From NCBI GenBank assembly GCA_938084065.1, contig CALKDI010000032.1:1-40690 (forward strand): a stretch of 40,690 nt of DNA. Direction: 5' to 3'. This stretch comes from an uncultured Alphaproteobacteria bacterium (lineage in GTDB: Bacteria > Pseudomonadota > Alphaproteobacteria > Bin95). The notes beneath the pieces were generated by a model. The model saw nothing but the letters and a program-made list of their open reading frames with translations, was not told the origin of the DNA and searched no databases. Positions 1-8,706 of the stretch are shown here, in pieces (within the stretch, counting starts at the first letter, position 1; the number at the start of each line of letters is the position of its first letter). Position numbers and translations under genes: made by a program.

Positions 1-254
1 TCCTGATCCGGCAGCCATTTGCCACCGACAATCGAGTCCATAAAGTGTCGCTCAACGCTATCGCCCGGATTGACTGCCACATTGTAGCCGCCCTGCACCA
101 TGCGCGTGCAGCCGCACTTGCCCAGTAGCCCTTTGACCGCAATCGTAATGTGCAGGTCCGGGTTCGCCTGCGCCGCGTGCAGCGCCGCCATCAGGCCCGC
201 ACCACCCGCGCCGATGATCAGGATGTCGGTCTGTAGCGTTTCGATAGCGGTCAT
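1..254 (-). CDS. Succinate dehydrogenase/fumarate reductase-type flavoprotein subunit, N-terminal part (runs off the window edge)
   Basis: Reverse translation from CAT at 252-254: MTAIETLQTDILIIGAGGAGLMAALHAAQANPDLHITIAVKGLLGKCGCTRMVQGGYNVAVNPGDS...; Rossmann FAD motif GAGGAGLMAA; ATGA overlap with the upstream membrane subunit. Confidence 0.85.
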   Translation of the reverse strand, partial: MTAIETLQTDILIIGAGGAGLMAALHAAQANPDLHITIAVKGLLGKCGCTRMVQGGYNVAVNPGDSVERHFMDSIVGGKWLPDQ

Positions 255-598
255 GCGGATGCACTCACAAAAAACAGGATGCCGGTTAGCGCAGCCACCA
301 CCGCGCCGACCGCGATCCAGGCCTTGCGCGGCCCACGCCAGGGCAGGAATTCCAGCGTCAGCACGCGCAGGCCGGCGAGTAGATGCACGCTCAGTAGTGT
401 CACCAGTCCCCACTCAGCGACTTTAACCAAAGGCTGATCGCTCCAGGCGAGGAAGCTGTCCAGCCGCGCTTCGCCCTCGATCGCAAGGCCAAGCGCCAGG
501 AAGTGGAACGGCAGAAACACCGCCAGCAACACGCCGGAAAGCCGGTGTGCGAAGGCGGCATAGCGGCCGGCATGGCGTTGGGAATTGGCGGGCAGCAT
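251..598 (-). CDS. Succinate dehydrogenase/fumarate reductase membrane anchor subunit (cytochrome b556-like)
   Basis: 115 aa, three hydrophobic segments, SdhC-like 'HRLSGVLLAVFLPFHFLALG'; sits between another small membrane protein and the flavoprotein. Confidence 0.75.
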   Translation of the reverse strand: MLPANSQRHAGRYAAFAHRLSGVLLAVFLPFHFLALGLAIEGEARLDSFLAWSDQPLVKVAEWGLVTLLSVHLLAGLRVLTLEFLPWRGPRKAWIAVGAVVAALTGILFFVSASA

Positions 599-602
599 GG
601 CT

Positions 603-938
603 CTATATCCCCGTCACGGCTGCTACCGCCCGCAGGCCCAGCAACAACAACACCGCGCCGAAGCCAACCAGCACGAGGTTCACGCCCAGCCCTTTCAGCC
701 CCAGCCACTCGCGCAGCACATTGCGCAGGCCGATGGGTGCGTGCACCGCTGCGGCCACGACAAACAGACCATAGAACAGTGTCCATGCGGCTGAGCCCTG
801 GGTCCGACCCAATATCTCCGCCGCCGTCAGTCCACCATGGATGGCGTAGATCGCCAGACCCAAATGCACCAGCACCAGCGGAGCCAGCACCAAAGCGCTC
901 GCCCGTTGTGCGAGAAACAGCAGCGCCGCCGCCTGCAT
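603..938 (-). CDS. Second membrane subunit of succinate dehydrogenase/fumarate reductase-type complex
   Basis: Start trimmed to MQAAALLFLAQRASALVLAPLVLVHLGLAIYAI (ATG 936-938, overlapping the upstream stop 938-940); hydrophobic helices; operon context. Confidence 0.7.
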   Translation of the reverse strand: MQAAALLFLAQRASALVLAPLVLVHLGLAIYAIHGGLTAAEILGRTQGSAAWTLFYGLFVVAAAVHAPIGLRNVLREWLGLKGLGVNLVLVGFGAVLLLLGLRAVAAVTGI

Positions 939-1666
939 CAGATCTTGCCTCCGACCATGGCCAGCAGCGACAGCCGCTTCAGCCCGGCAATGCCCGCAGA
1001 GGGGTTGAGTCCTACCGGGCAATGCTCGACGCAGGAGCCGTGCGAGTGGCATGAGTGACAGCCGCCGCCCGCTGTCGCCGCCTCCAGCACACCGGCCCGG
1101 TCGGCCTCACGGTCATCATTCATCAGGGTCCAGGCGCGGTTCAGCGCTGCCGGCCCCAGATAGTCCGGGTCGCTTGCCACCACATCGCAGGCGGCATAGC
1201 AGACGCCGCAATTGATGCACTCAATAGCGGCATCGGCAGCCTGACGCCGCGGCGAAGCCGGGTCGATCTTTTGCGTATCGTCGGCACGAGTCTTGGAGCC
1301 AGTGGCGCGGCCTTGCGCGGTCTGCCACTTCTCAAAGAACGGCGTCATGTCGGTCACCAGATCGCGGATGATCGGCAGCGAGCGTAGCGGTGCGAGTTCC
1401 AGCACATCGCTGCCGCGCGTTGCGGTCTCCACATGGGTGCGGCACGTCCATCTTGGCCGCCCGTTCACGGTCATGCCACAGGAGCCGCACATGCCAACCC
1501 GGCAGGCAAAGCGATAGGCCAGCGTCGGGTCCAGCTCTCGCTGCACGTAGGTGACCACGTCCAGCACAGTCTGGTGTTCCTGTCGTGGCACAGAAAACGG
1601 CTGAAACGCGCCATCTTCACCACCGCGCCAGATGCGGACGTCTAGGGTAGAGGAGGTATTGCTCAT
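938..1666 (-). CDS. Succinate dehydrogenase/fumarate reductase iron-sulfur subunit
   Basis: Start MSNTSSTLDVRIWRG (ATG 1664-1666); [2Fe-2S] motif CRVGMCGSCGMTVNGRPRWTC, CINCGVCYAAC, and CHSCHSHGSCVEHCPVGLNP. Confidence 0.88.
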   Translation of the reverse strand: MSNTSSTLDVRIWRGGEDGAFQPFSVPRQEHQTVLDVVTYVQRELDPTLAYRFACRVGMCGSCGMTVNGRPRWTCRTHVETATRGSDVLELAPLRSLPIIRDLVTDMTPFFEKWQTAQGRATGSKTRADDTQKIDPASPRRQAADAAIECINCGVCYAACDVVASDPDYLGPAALNRAWTLMNDDREADRAGVLEAATAGGGCHSCHSHGSCVEHCPVGLNPSAGIAGLKRLSLLAMVGGKI

Positions 1667-1704
1667 GATGCCGGAGTATCGTCTGCCGCCGCCATTTGCG
1701 CAAG

Positions 1705-1735
1705 AAAAAGGGGAGATACCCGCTGGCATCTCCCC
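1705..1735 (-). terminator. Intrinsic terminator after the substrate-binding protein gene
   Basis: Minus strand reads GGGGAGAT-gccagcgggt-ATCTCCCC followed by TTTTTCTTG; stem arms at 1710-1717 and 1728-1735. Confidence 0.8.
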
Positions 1736-1760
1736 TCTCTTCCATTAAGAGCCAGAGCTC

Positions 1761-3329
1761 CTACTTCACATTGACATAGTACAGCATGAACTGGTTGTCG
1801 GCGCGTTGTGCCAGCTCAACCTTATCAGCTTTGCCCCACGCCAGGCCCTGCTGGTGCAGTGGGATATAGCCACGCTCATTGTGCAGGATGGTATAGGCCT
1901 CGGCGATCATGGCATCGCGCTTGGCGATGTCGGTCTCGGACAGAACCATGTCCGTCAGCTCGCCAATGCGCGGGTTGCAATAGTTGCCGAGGTTGAACTT
2001 GCCAGCGCCGCCTTCTTCCTGGCACCGCAGCAGATTGTTCAGCACGTTCCAGCTATCAAAGCTGCCCGGCGTCCAGCCCAGCAGATAGAAGTCGGTGTCG
2101 TACTTCGGACCCAGCACCTTGGCAAAGTAGATCGCCTTCGGCTGTGCCAGCAGGTTCACTTCGATGCCGATCTTGGCCAACATGCCGACAACCGCGGTGC
2201 AAATCTTCTCGTCATTCACATAGCGGTTGTTCGGGCAGTCCATCGTGACCGAGAAGCCATCTGCATAGCCAGCATCCGCCATCAGCGCTTTGGCTTTGTC
2301 CTGATCAAAGGGTAACCGCTCCTGCCAGGCACTTTTGTCGACCAGCTTCGGCGAGACCATAATGCCAGACGGATCGGCGAGTTTCCGCATCACCTTTGCT
2401 TTGATTGCCTCGATATCAATGGCCAGATACATCGCCTCACGCACGCGCACATCGGCGAACGGGTTCTTGCCCTTGATGTTGGAGGTCTTTAACTCCGACG
2501 CAGACTGGTTCATGCCCAGAAAGATCGTGCGCAGCTCTGGCCCCGTCATCGTGCTTGTGCCGTCATTGCTATCGACGCGGCCAAGATCCTGCACGGGGAT
2601 GGGGTAGGCCATGTCGATGGAGCCAGACAGCAGTGCCGCCACACGGGTCGGGTCGCTGGAGATCGGCTTGAACACCGCTTTGGTCAGGTTGTGCTTGGGC
2701 TTATCCCACCAACCTGCAAACGGCTCCATCACCGTCTCAACGTCAGTTTCACGCTTGGTGACCTTGAAGGCACCGGTGCCGTTCTCGTTGAACGCGGCAA
2801 AGTTGTCTTTGCCTTCGGTAACGCTGGATGGGGATGCAGCGCCGTTCGCCTCGGACCATTCCTGATCCATAATGTACCAGGTGGACCATTCCGAATGCAG
2901 AATCGGGTTCGGCTGGCTGGTGATGAAATCGACCGTGTAGTCGTCAACCTTGACCACTTTGGTATCGGCGGCAATTCGGGTTTTCAGGTCAGAGCCATCT
3001 GCGCGCACGCGATTGGCGCTGAACACCACGTCGTCCGCGTTAAAATCGTTGCCGTTGTGGAACTTCACACCCTTGCGCAGGTGAAAGCGCCAGCGGGTCG
3101 GCTCCAGAATTTCCCAACGCTCAGCCAAAGCGGGCTGGTTCTGGAGGTCGGGGCCGCGGCGCACCAAGCCTTCATAAACATTGCCGAGCAGGCCCAGCGT
3201 GAATGTCTCATTCAGCACGTATGGGTCAAGGGATTGGGCATCGCCCTGGAACGACCAGGTGAAAGTTTTGGCCTGGACGGTACTCGCCAGTCCAATCGCC
3301 AATATTGCTGAGAGCAACGTTTTTTTCAT
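1761..3329 (-). CDS. ABC transporter substrate-binding protein, family 5 (peptide/nickel type)
   Basis: Signal peptide MKKTLLSAILAIGLASTVQAK; typical SBP_bac_5 text 'LAERWEILEPTRWRFHLRKGVKFHNGNDFNADDVVFSANR'. Confidence 0.9.
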   Translation of the reverse strand: MKKTLLSAILAIGLASTVQAKTFTWSFQGDAQSLDPYVLNETFTLGLLGNVYEGLVRRGPDLQNQPALAERWEILEPTRWRFHLRKGVKFHNGNDFNADDVVFSANRVRADGSDLKTRIAADTKVVKVDDYTVDFITSQPNPILHSEWSTWYIMDQEWSEANGAASPSSVTEGKDNFAAFNENGTGAFKVTKRETDVETVMEPFAGWWDKPKHNLTKAVFKPISSDPTRVAALLSGSIDMAYPIPVQDLGRVDSNDGTSTMTGPELRTIFLGMNQSASELKTSNIKGKNPFADVRVREAMYLAIDIEAIKAKVMRKLADPSGIMVSPKLVDKSAWQERLPFDQDKAKALMADAGYADGFSVTMDCPNNRYVNDEKICTAVVGMLAKIGIEVNLLAQPKAIYFAKVLGPKYDTDFYLLGWTPGSFDSWNVLNNLLRCQEEGGAGKFNLGNYCNPRIGELTDMVLSETDIAKRDAMIAEAYTILHNERGYIPLHQQGLAWGKADKVELAQRADNQFMLYYVNVK

Positions 3330-3442
3330 GTGATTTCCCTTCCTGTTAGGTAACCCGATACGGTGTCGAGTAGTGCGCCTCCCATTGTGAGATTTTATTA
3401 TACGAGGCGATGTATGCAAACACACGTTAATTTCCGCCAAAT

Positions 3443-3470
3443 GGCGTAACCGCGACGCCGCGGTTACGCC
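3443..3470. repeat. Perfect 12-bp inverted repeat (hairpin, terminator-like)
   Basis: GGCGTAACCGCG-acgc-CGCGGTTACGCC just past the stop of the enoyl-CoA hydratase gene (minus strand); no clear U-tract. Confidence 0.7.
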
Positions 3471-3482
3471 CAAATGGCAGAA

Positions 3483-4283
3483 TCAGTTGCCGGTAAATTT
3501 CGGCTCCCGTTTGGTGCGCATGGCGTCAATGGCCTCCACGTGATCCTCGCTTGTGCGCGCCACAATCATATGGCTGGAGACCTGATCGAAGTGCGTACGC
3601 AAGTCCAGATTTTGACCTTGGTAGACCAAGCGTTTGATATAACGCACAGAAATTGGTGCATTGTTGGCAATCTTCTTCGCAATCGCCATCACGTCATCCA
3701 TGAAGGTCTCGTCTGGGAATACATCCAGTACCAAACCGATTTCCTTGGCTTCCTCCGCGTTGACGAAGCGGGCGGTCCACAGCATTTCTAGCGCGCGCTG
3801 TACGCCGACAATGCGGGGCAGAAACCATGCCGCACCATTGCCAGGCACCAAACCTACCCGCGTATAAGTCTCAGCAAAACGGGCGGAGGCTGCTGCATAC
3901 CGAATATCGCAATGCAACGCCATATCCAGGCCAGCGCCGGCGGCGACGCCGTTCAGCGCGCAAATTACAGGCTTATCGATGGTTTCCAGCGTCAGCGCGA
4001 TCGGGTGGATATTCTGCTGCAAGTTGTCCTTGGCCTGCCGCGGGCTGGTCTTATCGCTGGAGCCCATACCGCCGGTATCACCACCAGAGCAGAAGCCACG
4101 ACCAGCACCGGTCACGACGATAACGCGCACGTCATCCCGGTCGCGGCATTCAGCCAGGCGCGCGGCCCAGGCGTGCAGCATTTCCTGGTTAAAGGCGTTC
4201 AGCTTTTCCGGAAAGTTCAGGGTAATGGTGGCGACCATATCCTCAACTTTGAACAATAGGCGGTCGGTATCGGTGACGCTCAT
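3483..4283 (-). CDS. Enoyl-CoA hydratase/isomerase family protein
   Basis: Crotonase motifs 'VIVVTGAGRGFCSGGD' and 'KPVICALNGVAAGAGLDMALHCDIRYAA'. Confidence 0.92.
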   Translation of the reverse strand: MSVTDTDRLLFKVEDMVATITLNFPEKLNAFNQEMLHAWAARLAECRDRDDVRVIVVTGAGRGFCSGGDTGGMGSSDKTSPRQAKDNLQQNIHPIALTLETIDKPVICALNGVAAGAGLDMALHCDIRYAAASARFAETYTRVGLVPGNGAAWFLPRIVGVQRALEMLWTARFVNAEEAKEIGLVLDVFPDETFMDDVMAIAKKIANNAPISVRYIKRLVYQGQNLDLRTHFDQVSSHMIVARTSEDHVEAIDAMRTKREPKFTGN

Positions 4284-4320
4284 GGCGTTTCCTTTTCTGA
4301 AGCGGGTCTGGAGTTAGTTT

Positions 4321-5124
4321 TTATTGGTCGGATTCACGAGCCGGGCCAACGATAGTGCATCCGCCATCGACGACCAAGGTCTGTCCGGTGATATAGCGCG
4401 CGCGGTCGGACATCAGAAAGGTCACGGCATTGCCAATGTCCCAGCCTTCGCCCTCAACCTTGAGCGGTGATGCAATGCGGCGGTCCTCGCGGGCTTTGTC
4501 ACTCATGCCATTGCGGATGACCATGGGCGTGTAGACCGGCCCCGGCGCCACGCAATTCACGCGGATGCCTTGCGGCGCGTGATCCACGGCCATCGCTCTG
4601 GACAGCGCAATAACAGCACCCTTGCTGGCGGAATAGGCGGTCAGGCCACGCGGGCGCAGCGCGCTGATTGACGAGATATTGACGATGGCGCCGCCGCCGG
4701 TCTCCGCCATAGCTGGGATGGCGTGCTTGGAGGTCAGCATCATTGTTTTGACATTGACCAGCATCACCCGATCCCACTCATCCTCATCCTCGTCGACCAC
4801 GGTCTTGCTGGAGCCGATGCCCACATTATTGTCGAGGTAATCGACCCGACCCCACAACGACAACGTTCTATCGACCATGGTTTTGCAGTCGCTGGATTGC
4901 GTGACATCGGCGGCGAATGCGGCGGCGATCCCACCATTCTCAATGATCATGTCGGCGGTACGCTGTGCCAGTGCTGTGTCGCGGTCAACCACCAGGACTC
5001 TCGCGCCCTCAGCCGCCATCAGCAGGCAGGCAGCACGGCCATTGCCAATGCCGTCGCCTCTGGCACCTCCGCCAACAACGATGGCAACTTTGTCTTTCAA
5101 TCCCGAGTCTATTGGCACATGCAT
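4321..5124 (-). CDS. SDR family oxidoreductase
   Basis: SDR motifs: NNVGIGSS, YSASKGAVIALSRAMAVDHAPQGIRVNCVAPGPVYTPM, C-terminal GQTLVVDGGCT. Confidence 0.92.
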   Translation of the reverse strand: MHVPIDSGLKDKVAIVVGGGARGDGIGNGRAACLLMAAEGARVLVVDRDTALAQRTADMIIENGGIAAAFAADVTQSSDCKTMVDRTLSLWGRVDYLDNNVGIGSSKTVVDEDEDEWDRVMLVNVKTMMLTSKHAIPAMAETGGGAIVNISSISALRPRGLTAYSASKGAVIALSRAMAVDHAPQGIRVNCVAPGPVYTPMVIRNGMSDKAREDRRIASPLKVEGEGWDIGNAVTFLMSDRARYITGQTLVVDGGCTIVGPARESDQ

Positions 5125-5133
5125 GAGCGTTTC

Positions 5134-5244
5134 CTATTCCAGGCCCTTGGCGTTTGCGTATTGATCTGCTGCGGAGTGTGCCAGCAACACTGCATCTGCG
5201 CCAGCCGTATAGAGCCAGCGGTACAGAGGCTGTTCAGGCGACAT
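5134..5244 (-). CDS. Candidate 36-aa small ORF directly upstream of the SDR gene
   Basis: ATG 5242-5244, stop TAG 5134-5136: MSPEQPLYRWLYTAGADAVLLAHSAADQYANAKGLE. Below the ORF-track length cutoff; ends 9 nt before the SDR start. Confidence 0.35.
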   Translation of the reverse strand: MSPEQPLYRWLYTAGADAVLLAHSAADQYANAKGLE

Positions 5245-5522
5245 AGTTCACCACGCTTGAACTCGCCGCAAATGGTCCCATGTGATATATTGTACTCCTT
5301 TTGATCCCTTAATATTTACAAATGTTCACATATGTTAAGGTTCGCAATTCGTAACCGTTAACCCTCTGAAACATAATAAATCCCCGGCCCACACCCTTAA
5401 CATTCATGAACAAATCTATCCCTCCGACACCGCAATCCTTAACACCAACCACCCTCTAGCCCTATCGTACACCCTCGGGCATACTCGTTGCCAAGCACTA
5501 ACGATCTGAGGAAACTGCCGCC

Positions 5523-6722
5523 ATGGATTCCAGCTTCTCCCCCGCCGAACTCGCCTTCCGCGACGAGGTCCGCGCCTTCATCCGCGGGCAATTGCCGGAA
5601 GACCTGGCCGCCAAGGTCCGTCAGGGCCTGGAGATGAACAAGGACGACTACCGTCGCTGGATGATGATCCTCGGCAAGCAGGGTTGGCTCTGCACCAACT
5701 GGCCGGAAAGCGCTGGCGGCCCCGGCTGGTCGGTCGCGCAGAAGTACATTTTCGAGGAAGAGGTCGCCACCTCCGCCTGCCCGGAACTGGTGCCGTTCGG
5801 CTCCCGCATGGTCGGCCCAGTGCTGTTGCGCTACGGCACGCCGGAGCAAAAAGCCCAACACCTGCCCGGGATTCTCTCCGGTGAGACGCTCTGGTGCCAG
5901 GGCTATTCCGAGCCGGGCGCCGGGTCAGACCTCGCCGCACTGTCCTGCTCTGCGGTGAAAGACGGTGACGACTACATCATCAACGGCTCGAAAATCTGGA
6001 CCACCCAGGCCCACATCGCCGACTGGATGTTCGCCCTGGTCCGCACCTCCAAAGGCGAGAAAAAGCAGGAGGGCATCACCTGCCTGCTGATCCCGATGGA
6101 CTCGCCCGGCCTGGAGGTCCGCCCTCTGATCAAGCTGGACGGGCGTCACAAATTCAACCAGGAGTTCTTCCAGGACGTGCGCGTGTCCCAGGCCAACCGC
6201 GTCGGTGAGGAAGGCCAGGGCTGGGCCATCGCCAAATACCTGCTGGGGCATGAGCGCTCCAACGGTGCCGGTGTCGCCGGCGCGCGCATGATGGTGGACC
6301 TGCTGAAGAAAATCGCCCTGGATCAACAGGCCGATGGCGGCGCGCTGGCCGAAGACCCGGCCTTCCGCAACCGGATCGCTGATCTGGAAATGCAGCTCTC
6401 GACCATGCAATTCACGTCGCTGCGCGCCCTTGCCGGTGCCTCCGCCGACAAAGAGATCAAGCCAGAAGCCGCAGCCGGCCTGAAACTTGGCATGGCAGAA
6501 ATCCGCAAGTCGATCAGCGAGGCCTGCATGGATGCCGGCGGCTATTCCGCCATGCCCTACAACCAAAACGCCATCCGCTTCGGCTGGAACGAGGAGCCGG
6601 TTGGGCCGGACTATCTGTTCAAAATGGCCCCGGACTATTTCGAATACCGCGCTCGCTCCATCGCCGGCGGCTCAAACGAGGTGCAGAAAAACGTCATCGC
6701 GAAGCGGGTGCTAGGGCTTTAG
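5523..6722 (+). CDS. Acyl-CoA dehydrogenase family protein
   Basis: 'CQGYSEPGAGSDLAALSCSAVKDGDDYIINGSKIWTTQAHIADWMFALVRT' and C-terminal 'SIAGGSNEVQKNVIAKRVLGL'. Confidence 0.95.
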   Translation: MDSSFSPAELAFRDEVRAFIRGQLPEDLAAKVRQGLEMNKDDYRRWMMILGKQGWLCTNWPESAGGPGWSVAQKYIFEEEVATSACPELVPFGSRMVGPVLLRYGTPEQKAQHLPGILSGETLWCQGYSEPGAGSDLAALSCSAVKDGDDYIINGSKIWTTQAHIADWMFALVRTSKGEKKQEGITCLLIPMDSPGLEVRPLIKLDGRHKFNQEFFQDVRVSQANRVGEEGQGWAIAKYLLGHERSNGAGVAGARMMVDLLKKIALDQQADGGALAEDPAFRNRIADLEMQLSTMQFTSLRALAGASADKEIKPEAAAGLKLGMAEIRKSISEACMDAGGYSAMPYNQNAIRFGWNEEPVGPDYLFKMAPDYFEYRARSIAGGSNEVQKNVIAKRVLGL

Positions 6723-6840
6723 TATACAATGGGCAGCAGCGATGGCGGGTCTTGTATCTATTGATCAACAGACACTACCACGGTAACTTGCTCAAATTAC
6801 ACTCGTATTAGAAATACTCTAACATAGGCGAATTTGGAAA

Positions 6841-7509
6841 ATGAAAGCTTTGTGGGCCGCCCTGGCCGTTGCGACAGCCAGCTTTGTTACCCCATCACAC
6901 GCGGGGATGATCACACTGACGGAAGGCGATTTCGCCATTGCGCCGCTCAGTTCGGAGGCCACGGGCACCGGCAGTTCGACGGTGACGACTGAGTCCCCCG
7001 GCGGCAACCCCGGCGCTTTCCGGCAGATTGCACTGCGCGTTGGCGTCTTTCAGAGCGAAGCTTATTTCGAAACCGTCGCGGGGGTCACGTTTAACCCGTC
7101 CATTCAGGGTGCGGTGCTGTCCGCAATCCTGAGCTATGACGTCTGGCGGGTTGCGACTAGTAATGCTGGCGCGACGCAGATAGCTAGAGGCGTAGCGGCC
7201 AAGCAGGACGGCGTTCTTTATAAAACGTTCAGAGGTACCACCACCTCAACCAGCCCTGCGGCCTTCACCGCGCCTGACCTGGTGACGCTGTTTCCGGCAA
7301 TTAACTGGGCCAGCGGCGGCCTGATCGAATTTGGATTCGGTGACGGTGTTAGCAGCGGCAGAACGCCGTTCACCCTCACCGGCGGCTATGACAACCTGCA
7401 GGTTGAGATAGAGTTCGACGAAACAACTGTTCCGGTTCCGGCCTCAGCATGGCTGATCGCGGGCGGGCTTGGCCTGTTAGTCGCTCGACGCAAGGCTATT
7501 TGGCGTTAG
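6841..7509 (+). CDS. Secreted protein with VPLPA-CTERM/PEP-CTERM-type sorting signal
   Basis: N-terminal signal peptide MKALWAALAVATASFVTPSHAG; C-terminus VPVPASAWLIAGGLGLLVARRKAIWR (VPxPA, hydrophobic helix, Arg-rich tail). Confidence 0.8.
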   Translation: MKALWAALAVATASFVTPSHAGMITLTEGDFAIAPLSSEATGTGSSTVTTESPGGNPGAFRQIALRVGVFQSEAYFETVAGVTFNPSIQGAVLSAILSYDVWRVATSNAGATQIARGVAAKQDGVLYKTFRGTTTSTSPAAFTAPDLVTLFPAINWASGGLIEFGFGDGVSSGRTPFTLTGGYDNLQVEIEFDETTVPVPASAWLIAGGLGLLVARRKAIWR

Positions 7510-7560
7510 CCATTGATGGGATTGTGAGCCCTGGTTGAGTGCGGGGCTGCGCTTTCCCGG

Positions 7561-8616
7561 TTACCCTCGCAACCGCTCCGCCAACGCATCGCCAAACGCC
7601 TCAGTCCCCAGCGGTCCGCCGAGGTCGGTGGTGCAGGCATCCGGCGTTTGCAGTAGGGCGTTGAGGCCGTTGTCCAGTGCCTCCGCCGCGGCAGCCATGG
7701 CGTTGTTGGAGTCCTGCTCCGCCCGCCAGGCCAGCAGCATAGCGGCAGAGCGCATCAGCGCCACCGGGTTGGCAATGCCCTTGCCCTCAATGTCCGGCGC
7801 CGAGCCATGGCTCGCCTGCGCAACCGCAATGCCGTCGCCGCGGTTCAGCGAGCCCGCCAGCCCCAGCCCACCAGAAAATTCCGCCGCCAGGTTAGAGAGA
7901 ATGTCGCCATACATGTTGGTGGACAGCACCACGTCGAACCGGTCCGGGGTGCGCACCAGATGGCTGGTCATGGCGTCGATGTGCTCGTCATCCCATTTCA
8001 CATCCGCGAAGTCCTTGGCCACCGCCGCGACGCACTCCAGGAACAGACCGTCGGTCATTTTCAGCACATTGCCCTTGTGCACCGCGGTTACGTACTTGCG
8101 CCGCTGGCTGGCCAGTTCAAAAGCCGCCCGGGCAATGCGCATGGAGCCTTCGCGCGTGATCTTGCGCATGGATAACGCTACATCCGCCGTGGGCATGAAC
8201 TCGCCGGAGCCCTGAAACATGTTGCGGTCGGCATAGAAGCCCTCGGTATTCTCACGCACCACCACCAGGTCCATGCTTGGCGCGAACGAGCCCGGAATGC
8301 CCTTGGACGGTCGGATGTTGGCATAGAGCTGCAGGCCTGAGCGCATGAACTTCGACGGCCCCATGCCGCCTTCGCTCTCCGGCGGATAGACCGCCGTGTC
8401 GGTCGGCCCCATGACAATGCCATCGGCAGCCCGGCAACGTTCCAGCACATCCGGTGGCATGGTGTTGCCGATGGCTTTCAGGGAGACCAGCCCGATTGGC
8501 ACAGCCTCAAACTCCAGGCCCAGGCCAAAGCGCGCGTCCAACGCCTCCATCGCCCGCCGGGTAGCCGCCGTGATCTCCGGCCCGATGCCGTCGCCATCCA
8601 TGAGGAGAATACGCAT
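7561..8616 (-). CDS. Isocitrate/isopropylmalate dehydrogenase family protein
   Basis: Start MRILLMDGDGIGPEITAATRRAMEAL; 'VVRENTEGFYADR', 'MTDGLFLECV', 'NMYGDILSNLAAEFSGGLGLAGSLN'. Exact substrate uncertain. Confidence 0.9.
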   Translation of the reverse strand: MRILLMDGDGIGPEITAATRRAMEALDARFGLGLEFEAVPIGLVSLKAIGNTMPPDVLERCRAADGIVMGPTDTAVYPPESEGGMGPSKFMRSGLQLYANIRPSKGIPGSFAPSMDLVVVRENTEGFYADRNMFQGSGEFMPTADVALSMRKITREGSMRIARAAFELASQRRKYVTAVHKGNVLKMTDGLFLECVAAVAKDFADVKWDDEHIDAMTSHLVRTPDRFDVVLSTNMYGDILSNLAAEFSGGLGLAGSLNRGDGIAVAQASHGSAPDIEGKGIANPVALMRSAAMLLAWRAEQDSNNAMAAAAEALDNGLNALLQTPDACTTDLGGPLGTEAFGDALAERLRG

Positions 8617-8706
8617 AGGAGTGTCCCTAGTGTGAACTGCTGCCGCAACCGGCACTGTAGGCTGGCTATTTAGGCCGTAGCGGCGGGGATGGAAAGGAGG
8701 TCTGGA

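Noticed and set aside
5925-6566. 213-aa minus-strand ORF
   Set aside because: Antisense to the acyl-CoA dehydrogenase.
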